Source: Effusibacillus dendaii
GTDB taxonomy: Bacteria > Bacillota > Bacilli > Tumebacillales > Effusibacillaceae
Assembly (NCBI RefSeq): GCF_015097055.1
Contig: NZ_AP023366.1
Location: 3,313,001 to 3,377,000 of the forward strand
Direction: 5' to 3'
DNA: 64,000 nt
Positions 52,833 through 60,054 of this stretch are shown in pieces. The position numbers were made by a program, and so were the translations under genes. Under the pieces are notes generated by a model, which had not been told where the DNA came from, searched no databases, and worked only from the letters and a program-made list of their open reading frames with translations. Position 1 is the stretch's first letter. Every line of letters starts with the position of its first letter.

Positions 52833-52873
52833 AAAGCGGGACGAGTGTCGCGAGACGTGTGTCCCGCTTTTTT
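52833..52873 (+). terminator. Terminator of lonA-ysxC
   Basis: AAAGCGGGAC (52833-52842) pairs with GTCCCGCTTT (52861-52870), then TTT. Confidence 0.85.
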
Positions 52874-53470
52874 CATGTCTTGCGACCTCCTTGTTCGCTA
52901 CTCCCGTATACAATCATTTTCTTTCGGGTGAACCGTGTAGCCATCAGCCACCCAACCGCCAGAAGGGCGGGAGGGTACAAACATGCCCGGCCGCTAAACG
53001 GATACAGGACGACGCATACAACCAGTGAAACCAACGCCATCCACCATCCGTAGTCCCTGGTCGGCAGCAGTTTAAGTGCGGAGGCCATCGCCACCGTGTA
53101 AAGGACCCAAAATATGATACTCGGCCACTGAATCATGGCTCCAAGGTTTGGGTGAAATAACCCGTAGATAGTTAAAATCACAGTGAACACTACTGCCAAG
53201 CCCGATAATGCCGCCAACGGGGTCTTGTAGACAGGGTGCAAATCAGCAAAAATTCTCGGAAAGTCGCCGACCTTTGCCTGTGCATACACCATTCGTGAGA
53301 ACCCGGCAATGTTCATGTGAAGCCCTCCAAAAGTCCAGCAGGATCGCTGCCAAACCGGTCATTGTCCAGTTTGGCAGATGAAAGACAGCACCAACGTAAT
53401 TGGCGCCAACCAGTGCGATGATGGGAACCCCGATCGGAATCCGGACGGAAATGAAGTTTCCCTGCAAATC
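52873..53470 (-). pseudogene. Amino acid permease remnant (APC family)
   Basis: The C-terminal third of an APC-superfamily transporter: GFSRMVYAQAKVGDFPRIFADLHPVYKTPLAALSGLAVVF and four further helices (53316-52873). Upstream, the hydrophobic text VGVPIIALVGANYVGAVFHLPNW belongs to the preceding helices but lies in a different frame, so at least one frameshift near 53320 separates them, and everything N-terminal of about 53470 is gone. Not expected to make a functional transporter. Confidence 0.65.
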
Positions 53471-54070
53471 GTGGAACGGCCCGATCCGGCAAACAACCGC
53501 ACAGATTGGACATTCAGTCCGGGTACGGCTTCTTCATTGAGTGCTGACTCGACAGTACAATGGAACGAGTTGTATGCCAACAAAAATCATACATCGATAG
53601 GGATTGCCGGGCCGGATATGGACAAACAATTTCTTTTACAGATCGGGAATTCGATGAATGTTTATACTCCTGTTGACGGGCAAGCGGTAAAAATTCCGTT
53701 ACAGTTGGAAGAAGCGCTGTTCCTGCCAGAACAAATTGAACATTACACCGGAATTCCGATGAAGTTTCAGTCGTACAAAATCGAAGATGTACAAAATGGA
53801 GTTTATCTAAACGGTGTCATTACTCACTCGGGCTATCAGTTCTTTACCCTGTATTCGAAGGTGGACTGGGATAATGCGCAAACGATACAAGCGCAATTGG
53901 ACGCTGAAACAATAAAAGTATATGTAAACGAGCAGAAAGCCGGTTCGCAAGATCCGGCAAAAGAACATGTCGTTTACACAATCAAAACGGTGGAACGCTC
54001 GATTCGATATGAGGTATATCGGAACAACGTTTTGGAAAAAACGGCTCCGATTGTGTATGGAATTGAATAA
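53378..54070 (+). CDS. Hypothetical protein, probably N-terminally truncated
   Basis: An open frame of 230 codons. Its first ~45 codons are antisense to the permease remnant and lack a ribosome site, so they are likely spurious. From about 53550 the text reads like real beta-rich protein (VQWNELYANKNHTSIGIAGPDM, VNEQKAGSQDPAKEHVVYTIK, YEVYRNNVLEKTAPIVYGIE). Family not recognised. It is best seen as the C-terminal part of a gene whose beginning was lost where it joins the permease remnant. Confidence 0.4.
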   Translation: MKDSTNVIGANQCDDGNPDRNPDGNEVSLQIVERPDPANNRTDWTFSPGTASSLSADSTVQWNELYANKNHTSIGIAGPDMDKQFLLQIGNSMNVYTPVDGQAVKIPLQLEEALFLPEQIEHYTGIPMKFQSYKIEDVQNGVYLNGVITHSGYQFFTLYSKVDWDNAQTIQAQLDAETIKVYVNEQKAGSQDPAKEHVVYTIKTVERSIRYEVYRNNVLEKTAPIVYGIE

Positions 54071-54275
54071 GATTATTGCAATTTTATAAGGGTAATCGGT
54101 TCGCTCAATCAAGAAGGCGTATACGACAGCTGCAATTCCTATACCTGTCAAAACGGCTGCCCAGACGACGGTGTTTCGCAAATCCATTCGGACCAGTTCC
54201 TCCACTTGTTCGGTTACTCCCATTGCAGATATTGGAAATCGCGTAATGGCCGGAAAATCCTATGCAGTACAAGGA

Positions 54276-55208
54276 TTAGGGAACAGGTCTCGTATCCGGC
54301 ATCCGCTCCGTTTTTTCCTGGCTGCCGCCCAGTTCGGCCAGGATCATGCCGACCAAAATCAGCAGACAGCCCACCACCGCCTGCAGGGTTAACCGCTCGT
54401 CCGCCCAGAGATATCCGGCCAATGCGGCAAATACCGGTTCCATTGAGAAAATCAGGGCGGTGCGGGTAGCGGTCGTGAATTTTTGCACAACCGCCTGTGT
54501 CACATAAGCGAATACGGTCGCGAATAAGGCACAGATGATAATCGCGGCGATGACAGTCGAGTTCAACAGCACATGTGGCCGCAGAGCAGATTGCCACGGT
54601 TCAAACAAAACCGCTCCGAGCGCATTGAGAATGGTAATGACAATAATCTGCACCAATACAAACGGCAGCGCAGGAAACAGTGGAGCATATTTGCCAACCA
54701 GAAGAATCTGCATGGCGTATGAAAAGGCGCCAAAAAAAACCAACAGGTCGCCAAAATTGGCCGCTTCCACCCGATTCAAAGAAAGCATTGCGAGTCCGAC
54801 AGAGGCCATTCCAGCTCCCGCAATCGTCCAACGGGTGGGCATCATACGCAGCATCCAAATCGCCAACAGAGGCACCAAAATCACAGATAACCCGGTGATA
54901 AAACCGGCCTTTGAGGCGGTCGTATATTGCAAACCGAAAGTTTGGAAGGCGTACCCGGCAAACAGCCAGAAACCGGCGATGGCGCCAGCCGACCAGATTT
55001 TTTTGCGGAAACGGAGTTGATCCGGTTTCCAAATCAACAAAATCAGGTACAATAGCACAGCGGCAACGGCAAACCGAACAGCCAGAAAGCTGAACGGCGG
55101 CATCGATTCGGTCGCATCCTGCACTAATACAAATGTGGCTCCCCAAATAAATGTGACAAGTAATAATGTCAGATCGGCTAGCAGTGTTTTACGGTTCAGC
55201 AGGAGCAC
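54276..55208 (-). CDS. EamA/DMT-family transporter
   Basis: A 310-residue ten-helix exporter of the drug/metabolite superfamily with two EamA repeats (about 10-145 and 155-288). Landmarks: LLLVTFIWGATFVLVQDATESMPPFSFLAVRFAVAA, LQYTTASKAGFITGLSVILVPLLA, and the second-repeat end TRTALIFSMEPVFAALAGYLWADERLTLQAVVG. Upstream lie repeated dyads (55216-55279) that look like operators. Substrate unknown. It is more conserved in length and motif than the surrounding debris, so it is probably functional. Confidence 0.86.
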   Translation of the reverse strand: MLLLNRKTLLADLTLLLVTFIWGATFVLVQDATESMPPFSFLAVRFAVAAVLLYLILLIWKPDQLRFRKKIWSAGAIAGFWLFAGYAFQTFGLQYTTASKAGFITGLSVILVPLLAIWMLRMMPTRWTIAGAGMASVGLAMLSLNRVEAANFGDLLVFFGAFSYAMQILLVGKYAPLFPALPFVLVQIIVITILNALGAVLFEPWQSALRPHVLLNSTVIAAIIICALFATVFAYVTQAVVQKFTTATRTALIFSMEPVFAALAGYLWADERLTLQAVVGCLLILVGMILAELGGSQEKTERMPDTRPVP

Positions 55209-55215
55209 CTTCTTT

Positions 55216-55279
55216 ACGTGATAAATACTGTGCCTTTTACGCGATAAAATACAGTATTTCGTGATAAAATACAGTATTT
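55216..55279. promoter_or_regulatory. Tandem operator-like repeats upstream of the EamA gene
   Basis: GATAAAATACAGTATTT occurs at 55243-55259 and 55263-55279, a 20-base period (two helical turns); a third, altered copy GTGATAAATACTGTG is at 55219-55233. The core AAATACTGTATTT is a perfect dyad. They lie 8-70 bases before the EamA start on the minus strand, so they probably bind a repressor or activator; no regulator gene is adjacent. Confidence 0.55.
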
Positions 55280-55286
55280 ATTGTAC

Positions 55287-55317
55287 AAAAAAAACAGGAT
55301 TGCGAGAACCCTGTTTT
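55287..55317 (-). terminator. Terminator of the ABC transporter operon
   Basis: Minus strand AAAACAGG (55317-55310) pairs with CCTGTTTT (55298-55291), followed by TTTTG. Confidence 0.8.
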
Positions 55318-55374
55318 GCGATCGCAAACAGTTCCCTCCCATTCATTCGGTTAGCTGGCTGTTGAATCCACCAG

Positions 55375-56166
55375 CTAATCGCGCCAGGTTTGCCAGTGTT
55401 TTTCCAGCAGAGAAACGGCTTGATACATCAAAGTGGCCAGTAAAGAGACGAACAGTAAGCTCATCATCACCAACGTCAGATTGAAAACCTGGAATCCGTA
55501 AATCATTAGATAACCAAGTCCCGCTTTGGCGGTCAGGAACTCGCCAACAATGACTCCAATCCAAGAGAGGCCGACGTTTACTTTCAGCGACGACAGAATC
55601 GTCGGACGGGCAGCGGGAAATACTACCTTTCGGAAAATATGCCAGCGATTGGCTCCGAATGTCCGGACCATCTTGATCATGTTGGCGTCCACTTCCTGAA
55701 ACGCCGTGTACACCACAATGGTTGTAATGATAACCGTTATGGCGAGCGCCATCATTATGATGGAGAGGTATCCCTGACCGAACGCCACAATAAAAATCGG
55801 CCCGAGCGCCACTTTCGGCATGGCGTTGAATACGACGATATAGGGATCGAGCACTCGGCTGAGAAACGGAGACCACCAGATCAAGACGGCCAATATCGTG
55901 CCGGCCAGGGTGCCGATTACAAATCCGACGACAGTTTCGGTGATGGTGATCGCCGAATGGTGGAGCAGGCTGCCGTCCTGTAGCTTGCTGACAAACAGAT
56001 CCCAGATTTTACTCGGGTATGAGAAAATAAACGGATTGATCCAGTTGTTGCGCGCGGCCATTTCCCACAACACGAGCAGAACGACCAGCAGCCCCCATTG
56101 GGAAAATATCACTTTTAACTTCAGGCGCCGCTGTTGCCGGATATATTCCAGGTGTTCATTGCTCAT
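55375..56166 (-). CDS. ABC transporter permease, SsuC/TauC type
   Basis: A 263-residue permease with about six helices and the binding-protein-dependent transport signature in the EAA region ([43 protein letters not shown] is the family's EAA-to-helix block, visible as [20 protein letters not shown]). It belongs to the nitrate/sulfonate/taurine or thiamine-precursor (ThiX) group. Start is ATG 56166, not 56220, because GGGAGG lies just upstream; it overlaps the ATPase gene by 11 bases. No substrate-binding protein is adjacent. Confidence 0.85.
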   Translation of the reverse strand: [263 protein letters not shown]

Positions 56167-56923
56167 TTTGCAAATCCTCCCATAACTGCCGGAACAACGG
56201 GTGAAAATCAGGGTGTTCACGCGCCTCCATAGGTGCTAAACGGCGGATTTCCTGCGGCACATCGACGACGTTTTTTAAACGGCCGGGGCGGCTCGCCATG
56301 ACCAGCACACGATCACACATGGCAATCGCTTCGCCCAAATCGTGCGTTACCAGAACGGATGTCATCCGGTATTTTTGCAGTGTTTTCGCAATCAGTTCTT
56401 CGAGCTGCAGTTTGATCTGATAATCCAGGGCGGAGAATGGTTCATCCAGCAGCAATACTTTCGGTTTTACGGCCAAGGTGCGGACCAGCGCGGCCCGTTG
56501 CCGCATACCGCCCGACAATTGATGCGGGTATTTGTTTTCCGTGCCGGAAAGCCCCATTTCGATAAGCAGTTCGCGCGCGTAATCAATCGTTTCTTTATTT
56601 TTCAGTCCACGGATTTCAAGTCCAATGCAGACGTTGTCGAGAATGGTGCGCCAGGGCAGCAAATAGTCCTGCTGCAGCATATACCCGATGGCTGGCGAAG
56701 GTTGGGTGACCGATTCGCCAAACAGTCGCACGTCGCCAACGGTGGGGCGAAAGAGGCCGGCCAGCAGAGAAAGCAGAGTGCTTTTGCCGCATCCGCTCGG
56801 TCCTACAATGCCGATAAACTCACCTTCCTCAATCTTACAGTCGAACTGTTCGACCGCCGTTGTTTCGCCTGACAACGACAAATACTTTTGTGTGATGTGT
56901 TGAAACGCGATGGCAGCTGTCAA
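56156..56923 (-). CDS. ABC transporter ATP-binding protein, SsuB/TauB type
   Basis: A 255-residue ATPase: Walker A GPSGCGKST (about residues 41-49), Q-loop YMLQQDYLLPW, signature LSGGMRQRAALVRTL (about 140), Walker B VLLLDEPFSALD, H-loop VTHDLGEA. It pairs with the overlapping permease. The nearest relatives are nitrate/sulfonate/bicarbonate importers, but the substrate is open because the binding-protein gene is missing; it would be expected upstream, where an IS1182-type element now lies. Confidence 0.9.
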   Translation of the reverse strand: MTAAIAFQHITQKYLSLSGETTAVEQFDCKIEEGEFIGIVGPSGCGKSTLLSLLAGLFRPTVGDVRLFGESVTQPSPAIGYMLQQDYLLPWRTILDNVCIGLEIRGLKNKETIDYARELLIEMGLSGTENKYPHQLSGGMRQRAALVRTLAVKPKVLLLDEPFSALDYQIKLQLEELIAKTLQKYRMTSVLVTHDLGEAIAMCDRVLVMASRPGRLKNVVDVPQEIRRLAPMEAREHPDFHPLFRQLWEDLQNEQ

Positions 56924-57040
56924 TTGTCATCCCTCCTGTCTAGGCTTTTATCACCATATGAAAAAAATGGGCAATCGGTGTATAAACAAGCCCGAATCAG
57001 GAAAAGATGATCATGAAACCCATATTTCTCCTCTCCTTTT

Positions 57041-57863
57041 AGAGGGTGTCCCGAAAGCCTGGCTTAGGGACACCCTCTTTTTTGGAAAAAATAACAAGAA
57101 AACCGTTCTCTTTGGTATAATTTAGTCACCACAACCAACTAACCAAAGAAAGGAACGGTTTTCTTATGTATGTTCAGTATAACATGGATCCATTAATTCT
57201 TCCAATGGATCTTGAAATCCTCATTCCCAATCAACATCTTAGCCGCATTGTCCATACCGCTGTGGAAAAGATGGTCCCCAATATCCTGAACCAACTCTTT
57301 CCCGGTGGGGGCCGTCCTTCTTTTCATCCTAAAATGATGTTAAAAGTTATTCTTTACGCCTACACCAACCGAATCTACTCTTCTCGCCAAATTGCTAAAC
57401 AACTGGGCGAAAATATTTATTTCATGTCTATCGAGGCCGTTGACAAGGAACAGACGGAGGCATGGAAGGAACAGGTCGGTCGTGTGGAAAACATGACCTA
57501 TGACGAAGAGCTAGATGAGTGGATTTGTGCCAACCAAAAACGACTCACGTTCCAATATGAAAAATACAAGCAAAGAAAGATAGACGTGGAACCTGTCTTT
57601 GGCCAAATCAAATACAATCGCGGGTTTGACCGTTTTTCCCTAAGAGGCCTATCCAAAAACACCACGGATTGGGGTCTTATTTGCATTGCCCATAATCTGA
57701 AAAAATGGGAAGGACATACCCAAAAGAAACTCAAAAAGTGTAAAGAATAGAGTCAAAAACCTTCATAACATCTACTTAACCCCATTTTTATCCAACGAAT
57801 TAAGAAAAAGAAAAAGGCTGCTCCCAAGAAATCCGTTTTTACCGACCTTTTGGGACAGCCTCC
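57041..57863 (+). mobile_element. Internally deleted IS1182-type insertion sequence
   Basis: An 823-base element bounded by imperfect terminal inverted repeats: left AGAGGGTGTCCCGAAAG (57041-57057) and right, read inward, GGAGGCTGTCCCAAAAG (57863-57847), differing at four positions. Each end also contains an internal hairpin; the left one (GGGTGTCCC / GGGACACCC then CTCTTTTTT) can terminate transcription. It encodes a shortened transposase. No clear target duplication is seen. Complete members are about 1.6-1.8 kb. Confidence 0.8.
57166..57750 (+). pseudogene. IS1182-family transposase, internally deleted
   Basis: A 194-codon frame that stays open but joins separated parts of an IS1182/DDE transposase: the N-terminal domain (LIPNQHLSRIVHTAVEKMVPNIL, FHPKMMLKVILYAYTNRIYSSRQIAKQL, to residue ~88), a fragment of the middle, and the C-terminal end (DVEPVFGQIKYNRGFDRFSLRGLSKNTTDWGLICIAHNLKKW). 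The segments holding at least the first DDE aspartates are missing. The family is usually about 450-550 residues. It cannot catalyse transposition, but its ends could be moved by a complete copy. Confidence 0.8.
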
Positions 57864-57873
57864 TACTCGATTA

Positions 57874-58173
57874 ACAGGCACAACTGCCCAGAAGGGCACA
57901 TATAGTAGACCACAGGTGAATTGTCGAATGGATGGGGACGACTTGCTTACATACTTTCTGGAGGTGACAGACATCATGCCTGGACTCTTGGCGACAGTCG
58001 CATGGTTGATTCGGGAAGTGGCGCTGTTTGTCTCGTACATTAAAAACAACGCATTTCCCCAACCGCTCTCCGAATCGGATGAAGAGAAACACCTGACACT
58101 GATGGCTGCCGGCGACGAAAACTCCCGTAATGTGCTGATCGAACACAACCTGCGGCTGGTGGTGCACATTGTC
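57874..58173 (+). repeat. Direct repeat copy 1 of the sigK 5' region
   Basis: About 300 bases nearly identical to 58678-58977 (offset 804), covering the sigK promoter, ribosome site and first ~66 codons; the few differences cluster near the right end. Identity stops abruptly within codons for VVHIV. The left edge lies 10 bases after the IS1182-type element. Confidence 0.92.
57880..57907 (+). promoter_or_regulatory. Sigma-K/E-type promoter, copy 1
   Basis: AC at 57880-57881, 17 bases, CATATAGTA (57899-57907), matching AC-N16/17-CATA-N3-TA. Same as the promoter of intact sigK. Confidence 0.55.
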
Positions 58174-58185
58174 AACACGTTGTGA
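57976..58185 (+). pseudogene. Truncated sigK copy (N-terminal 69 codons)
   Basis: Reads the sigma-K pro-sequence and start of the factor ([19 protein letters not shown] ... [11 protein letters not shown]) up to LVVHIV, then NTL and stop. It carries the same GGAGGTGA ribosome site and promoter as the intact gene, so it may be transcribed in the mother cell and give a 69-residue peptide with the membrane-associated pro-domain. It lacks the core of region 2 and all of region 4, so it cannot act as a sigma factor. Confidence 0.85.
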
Positions 58186-58343
58186 AAACGAACCAATGTA
58201 AGGAAGCGGTGCGTTTGTATGCAGCGGGAGGTTTGTGCGGTTAGGGTGAACGAGGCGATTCATCCACTGGATGGCTCCTTCTTTATCCGTTGTCGGCAGG
58301 TTATAATGTTGTCAAATCGCAACTGGAAGGAGGCTGTTTCGCT

Positions 58344-58430
58344 ATGTCCACACCGAAAAAGTTGGATCGACAAACGGCCAATGAACTTCGTTCCATTTTG
58401 ACCAGCCGTTTTACCCCCTTAACCCGTTGA
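58344..58430 (+). CDS. Possible 28-residue peptide between sigK copies
   Basis: MSTPKKLDRQTANEL start, basic, ending TSRFTPLTR. Support is a very good ribosome site (GGAAGGAGG) ten bases before the ATG and a TATAAT box near 58302. It may be the truncated 5' end of a gene from whatever DNA once lay between the two sigK parts. No family recognised. Confidence 0.35.
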   Translation: MSTPKKLDRQTANELRSILTSRFTPLTR

Positions 58431-58481
58431 TCCACTACAAAAGTTCTCGAATAAAGCAGGAATTGTAACATTATATGACGG

Positions 58482-58631
58482 GTGCATGTAAAACTTGTAG
58501 AGGGTGATTCACTGACAAGTCCGCAGATTGACAAAGAAGTATTCATTTCTGAGCGTTTCAAGCAGCAATGCAACAGAATTTCTGACGTTTTTGTTACGGT
58601 AAAAAAGTGGTTCATGGGACGAAATATTTAA
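58482..58631 (+). CDS. Possible 49-residue ORF between sigK copies
   Basis: GTG-start frame reading VHVKLVEGDSLTSPQ at the start and VTVKKWFMGRNI at the end, charged, single Cys. No clear ribosome site. It is followed 16 bases later by an intrinsic terminator, which suggests it is the 3' end of a once longer transcript. Unknown family. Confidence 0.3.
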   Translation: MHVKLVEGDSLTSPQIDKEVFISERFKQQCNRISDVFVTVKKWFMGRNI

Positions 58632-58647
58632 GAAACAACAGGATCGA

Positions 58648-58671
58648 GGACGTGGCGACACGTCCTTTTTT
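58648..58671 (+). terminator. Terminator just upstream of intact sigK
   Basis: GGACGTG (58648-58654) pairs with CACGTCC (58659-58665), followed by T6. It insulates sigK from upstream transcripts. Confidence 0.85.
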
Positions 58672-58677
58672 CTATAG

Positions 58678-58977
58678 ACAGGCACAACTGCCCAGAAGGG
58701 CACATATAGTAGACCACAGGCGAATTGTCGAATGGATGGGGACGACTTGCTTACATACTTTCTGGAGGTGACAGACATCATGCCTGGACTCTTGGCGACA
58801 GTCGCATGGTTGATTCGGGAAGTGGCGCTGTTTGTCTCGTACATTAAAAACAACGCATTTCCCCAACCGCTCTCCGAATCGGATGAAGAGAAACACCTGA
58901 CACTGATGGCTGCCGGCGACGAAAACTCCCGTAATGTTCTGATCGAACACAACCTGCGGCTGGTCGTGCACATCGTA
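58678..58977 (+). repeat. Direct repeat copy 2 (intact sigK 5' region)
   Basis: Partner of 57874-58173; begins at the bases ACAGGCACAACTG and continues into the intact gene. Confidence 0.92.
58684..58711 (+). promoter_or_regulatory. Sigma-K/E-type promoter of sigK
   Basis: AC (58684-58685), 17 bases, CATATAGTA (58703-58711). Fits mother-cell expression and sigma-K autoregulation. The start codon is about 65 bases downstream. Confidence 0.6.
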
Positions 58978-59481
58978 AAGAAGTTTGAGAACACGGGCGA
59001 AGATAACGAAGATTTAATCTCCATCGGCACGATTGGTCTGATCAAGGCAATTGAAAGTTTTCAACCGAATAAGGGAACCAAACTGGCCACCTATGCTGCC
59101 AGGTGTATTGAAAACGAAATCCTTATGCATCTTCGTTCCTTGAAGAAAACACGCAAGGATGTGTCACTGCATGATCCGATTGGAACGGATAAGGAAGGGA
59201 ATGAAATCACATTAATCGACGTGCTGGGAACCGAATCGGACGATGTGATCGATAAAGTCCAGTTAAAACTGGAGAAAGCAAAAATTTACTCCCATCTGTC
59301 GCTTTTGGACGAGCGAGAACAGGAAGTGATACGCGGGCGATTTGGGCTGCCGGACGGGGAAGAGAAAACCCAGCGAGAAATTGCGGAAGAACTGGGAATC
59401 TCGCGCTCTTATGTATCTCGTATTGAAAAGAGAGCACTAACGAAATTGCTTCATGAGTTCCGGCCGAAAAATCGGGCATAA
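58780..59481 (+). CDS. sigK: RNA polymerase sigma-K factor
   Basis: A 233-residue late mother-cell sigma factor, uninterrupted. A hydrophobic pro-sequence (about residues 1-20, [20 protein letters not shown]) precedes [12 protein letters not shown], the position where SpoIVFB cleaves pro-sigma-K. Region 2 spans [14 protein letters not shown] through [17 protein letters not shown]; region 4 has [24 protein letters not shown]. The ATG at 58780 has GGAGGTGA upstream; an earlier in-frame ATG at 58732 lacks one. In B. subtilis the gene is split by the skin element; here it is whole but has a partial duplicate 804 bases upstream. Confidence 0.95.
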   Translation: MPGLLATVAWLIREVALFVSYIKNNAFPQPLSESDEEKHLTLMAAGDENSRNVLIEHNLRLVVHIVKKFENTGEDNEDLISIGTIGLIKAIESFQPNKGTKLATYAARCIENEILMHLRSLKKTRKDVSLHDPIGTDKEGNEITLIDVLGTESDDVIDKVQLKLEKAKIYSHLSLLDEREQEVIRGRFGLPDGEEKTQREIAEELGISRSYVSRIEKRALTKLLHEFRPKNRA

Positions 59482-59487
59482 AGTTGC

Positions 59488-59513
59488 GGGCACCTTTTCC
59501 GGGTGCCTTTCAT
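59488..59513 (+). terminator. Terminator of sigK
   Basis: GGCACC (59489-59494) pairs with GGTGCC (59502-59507), followed by TTTCATTT. Confidence 0.7.
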
Positions 59514-59541
59514 TTATTGCATACGGTGAAAAGGGGGTACG

Positions 59542-59667
59542 TTGTACGGACAATTTGGTGGTTTCACCCGTTGGGCTGTTGTGTTTCTGATCATCTTTGT
59601 GTTGTTCATGCCCAGTAGGTCTCATATTTTGCATCTTTTTCGGATGAACCAGGTAACTTTTACATAG
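59542..59667 (+). CDS. YjcZ-like small membrane protein
   Basis: A 41-residue peptide, MYGQFGGFTRWAVVFLIIFV then a polar tail. The Gly-rich tip followed by one membrane helix is the layout of YjcZ-family sporulation proteins in Bacillales, but the usual IIVG end is replaced by about 15 unrelated residues, so it may be altered. Start TTG with AAAAGGGGG five bases upstream. Confidence 0.4.
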   Translation: MYGQFGGFTRWAVVFLIIFVLFMPSRSHILHLFRMNQVTFT

Positions 59668-59771
59668 TCTAATCAGTGTTACGGATAACCGCAGCAACAA
59701 ATTCAGCCCGCACAACAACAGGTGGAACGTTACATCTCTTAATGAAGGTCTTCATAAAGGAGGGAACCATC

Positions 59772-59936
59772 ATGGCGCAAACCATTAAACGCCTGATTAC
59801 GAAACACTTGTTGAGAAAGAAACCAAACCTGTTGTCTTAGAGTTTGGCGCAGACTGGTGACTAGCCTGTAGGACTTTGAGACCGGTCCGTCGGAGCGATT
59901 CCGGCAGAACAGGTGAAAAAGTTTGCACATTCTTAA
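59772..59936 (+). pseudogene. Thioredoxin-like gene remnant
   Basis: AAAGGAGGG and ATG at 59772 give MAQTIKRLIT, then a frameshift leads to ETLVEKETKPVVLEFGADW, the beta strand and aromatic residue before the thioredoxin active site; the first active-site cysteine codon is now TGA followed by LACRTL. A deletion then brings in IPAEQVKKFAHS and stop at 59936, the thioredoxin C-terminal helix. Roughly half the protein is missing. Non-functional. Confidence 0.65.
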
Positions 59937-59977
59937 CAAAGCGGATTAATCGCCTTTAGGGAAATATCGATTCAGAT

Positions 59978-60010
59978 AAGCCTGCTATACCGGGCAGGCT
60001 TATATTTTTT
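59978..60010 (+). terminator. Terminator after the thioredoxin remnant
   Basis: AAGCCTGC (59978-59985) pairs with GCAGGCTT (59994-60001), followed by ATATTTTTT. Confidence 0.85.
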
Positions 60011-60054
60011 CCGCCGTCCTTTTTGAGACGCGTGTGGTATGCAACATGTGTATT

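Noticed and set aside
53807-54223. 138-codon minus-strand ORF (start near 54187 with a membrane helix)
   Set aside because: Its last two thirds are antisense to the plus-strand beta-rich protein. The first ~50 codons, with GGAGG upstream, might be the remnant of a small membrane protein, but this could not be supported.
57498-58263. Minus-strand ORFs across the IS element and sigK copies
   Set aside because: Antisense to the transposase and sigK; the repeated peptides simply reflect the duplicated DNA.
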